This document shows positions 61,487 through 64,000 of a stretch of DNA of 64,000 nucleotides, in pieces. Positions within the stretch are counted from its first letter, which is position 1. The number at the start of each line of letters is the position of its first letter. Made by a program: the position numbers and the translations under genes. Below the pieces are notes generated by a model. That model saw only the letters and a list, made by a program, of their open reading frames with translations, ran no database searches and was not told the origin of the DNA. This stretch comes from Williamsia limnetica (GTDB lineage: Bacteria > Actinomycetota > Actinomycetes > Mycobacteriales > Mycobacteriaceae), in the NCBI RefSeq assembly GCF_003217475.1, contig NZ_QJSP01000010.1, positions 62,001-126,000 on the forward strand. The letters are read 5' to 3'.

Positions 61487-62653
61487 CTACACCGGTTTGG
61501 CGAGCGCATCTCCCGGCGGCGTGTCCCCGCCTGCCTTGTCTGCCCCGCCTGCCTTTTCGACGCTGTCGTCGGCCGGCGATGCGTCGTCCTTGGGCGGGGC
61601 GTCACTGAGCAACACGTCCGCCCACCGGGTCGCGGGATCCATGTCGATGAGCAACGCCTTGCACATCAACGTCAGCGGGATGGCGAGGATGGCTCCGAGC
61701 GGACCGAGCACCCACGCCCAGAACACCAGTGACAGGAACGTCAGGGTCACCGACAATCCGACGGCGTCGCCGACGAACTTCGGCTGGATGATGGATTGGA
61801 TCACCACGTTGATCACGGAGTAGATGACGATCACCCACAGCATCAACACCCAGCCACCGTCGAGCAAGGCCAGCAGCGCCGGCGGCACCAGACCGATGAC
61901 GAATCCGATGTTGGGGATGTAGTTGGTGATGAACGCCAGCAGTCCCCAGAGGAACGGCAGGGGTATCCCCATCGCCCACAGCACGCCGACATCGAGAACC
62001 GCGACGATCAGACCGAAGATCGTCGAGACGATCAGGTAGGTCCGGGTCCCGGACGCGAAGCTCTGGAACGCGCTGACCACGTCCGGTCGCATGTCGCCGA
62101 GAATTGTCATGCGTTTGTCGTAGGTGATCGCATCCACCGTCATGAACAGCAGCAGCACCAGGACGAACAGGAGATTCGAGAAGACACCCAGCGCACTGCC
62201 GACGATGTCGCTCACGATGGAGATGACCTTTGACGAATCGACATTCGACAACAACTTGTGGATCTGGTCGGATCCGATCCCGTGGTCGGCCAAGGTTTGC
62301 TGGAAGTCGTTGACGATGTTGTCGAACTTGTCGCTGTACTGCGGGAGGATCGTCGACAATCGCGCCACCGAGTACACCAACGAGACGACGAGGATCAGCA
62401 GGATCCCCCAGACCGCCAGCAGCGTCGTCAGCAGTGCCAGCCAGCCAGGAAAACCTTTGCGACGCAGTAAGCCCGGGAGCGGATGGACCGCCACCGTGAG
62501 CATCAAGGCAAGAAATGTCGGACCGACGACCCCGGAGAAGCTCTTGATCCCGGCGATCGTCACGACCAACGCGGCGATCGCCAGCAGGACGATGACCCCG
62601 CGCGGCATACTCCACTGCGGAATCGGTGGCGGCGACGCTGTCTCAGACCTCAA
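61487..62653 (-). CDS. AI-2E-family transporter (PerM/YdiK type)
   Basis: 388 aa with about eight predicted membrane helices in the characteristic layout: two or three N-terminal helices, a soluble helical region (TILPQYSDKFDNIVNDFQQTLADHGIG), then five further helices with GIPLPFLWGLLAFITNYIPNIGFVIGLVPPALLALL and VINVVIQSIIQPKFVGDAVGLS. A C-terminal tail of about 45 residues rich in D, A, K and G is cytoplasmic. TTG 62653 is the start behind GGAGGGG. Substrate unknown; family names for autoinducer-2 are by analogy only. Confidence 0.9.
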   Translation of the reverse strand: MRSETASPPPIPQWSMPRGVIVLLAIAALVVTIAGIKSFSGVVGPTFLALMLTVAVHPLPGLLRRKGFPGWLALLTTLLAVWGILLILVVSLVYSVARLSTILPQYSDKFDNIVNDFQQTLADHGIGSDQIHKLLSNVDSSKVISIVSDIVGSALGVFSNLLFVLVLLLFMTVDAITYDKRMTILGDMRPDVVSAFQSFASGTRTYLIVSTIFGLIVAVLDVGVLWAMGIPLPFLWGLLAFITNYIPNIGFVIGLVPPALLALLDGGWVLMLWVIVIYSVINVVIQSIIQPKFVGDAVGLSVTLTFLSLVFWAWVLGPLGAILAIPLTLMCKALLIDMDPATRWADVLLSDAPPKDDASPADDSVEKAGGADKAGGDTPPGDALAKPV

Positions 62654-62834
62654 CTGATTCCCCTCCGGAAGCTACGTGTTGAACCTAGAAGAGCCCGCGG
62701 TCGGGTGCCTCATCCACCGCGGATGAGTTCGTGACCTCAGGAGAACCATAAGCGAGTTCGGGGTCGGCCACCCGACGTTCGGTGCACGCGCCCGGCGCAG
62801 CCCGTCGGATGTGTACGCGGGGGCCAATAGCAGA

Positions 62835-62868
62835 AACGGCACCTTCCACAGTGCTGGAAAGTGCCGTT
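62835..62868 (-). terminator. Hairpin after tRNA-Asn
   Basis: AACGGCACCTTCCA (62835-62848) and TGGAAAGTGCCGTT (62855-62868) pair with one mismatch, in the direction downstream of the tRNA-Asn gene. Confidence 0.75.
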
Positions 62869-62884
62869 ACGCTGGTGATATCTG

Positions 62885-62957
62885 CTCCCCCAACTGGACT
62901 CGAACCAGTAACCGTCCGATTAACAGTCGGAAGCTCTGCCAATTGAGCTATGGGGGA
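62885..62957 (-). tRNA. tRNA-Asn (anticodon GTT)
   Basis: 73-base cloverleaf on the minus strand. The acceptor TCCCCCA pairs with TGGGGGA, the anticodon arm CCGAC-TGTTAAT-CGGAC... carries GTT, and the T loop TTCGAGT is normal. CCA is not encoded. A tRNA-Asn is also near dnaG in mycobacteria. Confidence 0.95.
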
Positions 62958-63147
62958 ATATCTGACCCTGGGGCCGGTGAATGACTTTAGCGCATAGGGG
63001 CCCTCTCATGCCAAATCGCCCTGGTGGGCAGCGCACGAGCAGGCCAGATTCCGCGGTTCCGGTTTCGATCAGGCAGGATGGGGAAACCACATTTGCGGGC
63101 GCCACGTCGGTGCCCGCTCCGCACAGCAACTGGAGGCCTGAGTCCCT

Positions 63148-63393
63148 ATGGTTCGATTCCTCGCCGCCCTCGGCGTCGGCTATGTCCTCGGGGCCAAGGC
63201 CGGGCGCAAGCGCTACGAGCAGATCAACCGCGCCTACCGGACCGTCGCCGCATCCCCCGCCACCAAGAAGGCCGTGGACGTCGGACGGCAGAAGCTGTCC
63301 GAAAAACTCAGCACCCAGCCGAAGCTGACCGAGCTCCGAGAGATCGACGACGCCACCACGGTGTTGGGTCCCGAGGAGAGCCGCAACAACTGA
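63148..63393 (+). CDS. Small YtxH-like protein
   Basis: 81 aa. A short N-terminal helix MVRFLAALGVGYVLGAKAGRKRYEQI is followed by a basic and then charged helical tail (TELREIDDATTVLGPEESRNN). The GYVLGAKAGRKRYEQI motif is common in small actinobacterial proteins of the YtxH-like type, function unknown. ATG 63148 is 12 bases after GGAGG. It is convergent with dnaG with five bases between the stops. Confidence 0.7.
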   Translation: MVRFLAALGVGYVLGAKAGRKRYEQINRAYRTVAASPATKKAVDVGRQKLSEKLSTQPKLTELREIDDATTVLGPEESRNN

Positions 63394-63398
63394 TCGAG

Positions 63399-64000
63399 CT
63401 AGCCGGTGTTCTCGTCCGGGCCGACGGCCAGTTCGAGAAGGCTGCGCCGATAGGCCTCGAGTGCCACCAGATCGCCGAACAACGCGTTGTAGGCATCGGG
63501 GTCGTCCCCGGGGGACATCCGCCGCAGCTTCGATTTGAGGTCTGCGATCTGAGAGCCCACCCAGACTTCCTGCAGCCGGGCCAGGACGCTACCGATGTAT
63601 CTCGGAATCATATACTCCGACACCGACATCGGCTCGACCGCGAGTTCGGTCATCAGAGACTCGAGCACCGCGCCTTCGACCAACTGGCCGACACTGTCGA
63701 CCCACTGCGCTCCGCCGTGGGAGGCGCCGGTACCGCCTGCAGTGGCGATCGCCTCACGTATCACCTGATAGGCGGGCTCGGTGAAGCACTCCGGTGGCAG
63801 CGAATCGAACACGGTGCCGGCGATGGCCGGATACTGCAACGCGGCTTTGAGCGCCTCGCGCTGCGGCCACAGCCTCGGGTCGGAGGGACGAGGTCGCACC
63901 ACCGTCGGAGTCTTGGAATCAGGGTCGACGACAGCGGCTGCAGGCTCCACCGACTGCACCCGCCGGTCCCGTGACTTCGACGTGTCCGGACCGCCGGAGC
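63399..64000 (-). CDS. dnaG: DNA primase DnaG, C-terminal part (cut by window edge)
   Basis: The frame is open to the window edge, so the N-terminal zinc-binding and TOPRIM primase parts lie outside. What is seen, about 200 residues, is the C-terminal DnaB-helicase-binding region: LWPQREALKAALQYPAIAGTVFDSLPPECFTEPAYQVIREAIATAGG, VGQLVEGAVLESLMTELAVEPM, and ARLQEVWVGSQIADLKSKLRRMSP. It ends AVGPDENTG at 63399. DnaG makes RNA primers for replication. The neighbouring tRNA-Asn agrees with the M. tuberculosis arrangement. Confidence 0.88.
   Translation of the reverse strand, partial: SGGPDTSKSRDRRVQSVEPAAAVVDPDSKTPTVVRPRPSDPRLWPQREALKAALQYPAIAGTVFDSLPPECFTEPAYQVIREAIATAGGTGASHGGAQWVDSVGQLVEGAVLESLMTELAVEPMSVSEYMIPRYIGSVLARLQEVWVGSQIADLKSKLRRMSPGDDPDAYNALFGDLVALEAYRRSLLELAVGPDENTG

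Noticed and set aside
62685-62942. Small minus-strand open frame across tRNA-Asn
   Set aside because: It overlaps a clear tRNA gene and its hairpin and has no recognisable product.
1-64000. CRISPR arrays, prophage or transposase genes
   Set aside because: I saw no regularly spaced direct repeats, integrase, transposase or terminal inverted repeats.

Overview
This window is high-GC DNA with GTG and TTG starts and many 4-base gene overlaps. It reads as a chromosome segment from a mycolic-acid actinobacterium (Mycobacteriales), most like Gordonia, Williamsia or Rhodococcus. The main evidence is a core backbone in the order known from the Mycobacterium tuberculosis Rv2228c-Rv2247 region: RNase H/phosphatase, zinc-ribbon coiled-coil protein, NIF3 protein, CobC-like aminotransferase, PtkA, PtpA, SURF1, CobD, then AhpE, DUF3052, a lipoprotein, AceE, MabR, FabD, AcpM, KasA and AccD6. 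Only one beta-ketoacyl-ACP synthase is present in the FAS-II operon, so there is no KasB.

Layout. 1-9.4 kb: the end of a type II NADH dehydrogenase, then the first half of the backbone. 9.5-32.9 kb: about 23 kb of accessory genes inserted between cobD and ahpE. These include a CysJ-like reductase, a 2OG oxygenase, a DUF4262 gene beside a TerD-VWA fusion, a DrrAB-like ABC exporter with a divergent WYL regulator, and a six-gene catalase/HAD/GT2/ACAD/PIG-L/methyltransferase operon. They continue with a potassium channel, DctA with a CitAB-type two-component system, an Excalibur protein and two tandem glycine-rich secreted proteins. 32.8-43.3 kb: the second half of the backbone, ending in the FAS-II operon. 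43.3-53.4 kb: DUF3145, a serine hydrolase, and a lipid and alcohol catabolic set (NDMA-dependent alcohol dehydrogenase, DUF2236, FadD5, enoyl-CoA hydratase, a double TetR regulator, an Mce-associated protein, an acyl-CoA dehydrogenase and a GntR/FCD regulator). 54.1-61.3 kb: two SARP/BTAD regulators with an amine-oxidase-like flavoprotein and an alpha/beta hydrolase. 61.3-64 kb: tRNA-Met, an AI-2E transporter, tRNA-Asn, a small protein and the C-terminal end of dnaG.

How the genes work together. The FAS-II operon (mabR, fabD, acpM, kasA, accD6) makes the meromycolate precursor chain, and AceE supplies acetyl-CoA. PtkA and PtpA are a known kinase/phosphatase pair. CobD, the CobC-like aminotransferase and the phosphatase domain of the RNase H fusion suggest a role in cobalamin lower-loop assembly. 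DctA with the two-component system is a typical dicarboxylate uptake module. The best candidate for an undescribed system is the tightly coupled operon at 18.3-23.6 kb, in which a catalase precedes five sugar- or amine-modifying enzymes.

Start codons were chosen from Shine-Dalgarno sequences, overlaps and family N-termini; doubtful ones are stated. Family assignments rest on visible motifs and remembered family features, without database searches.
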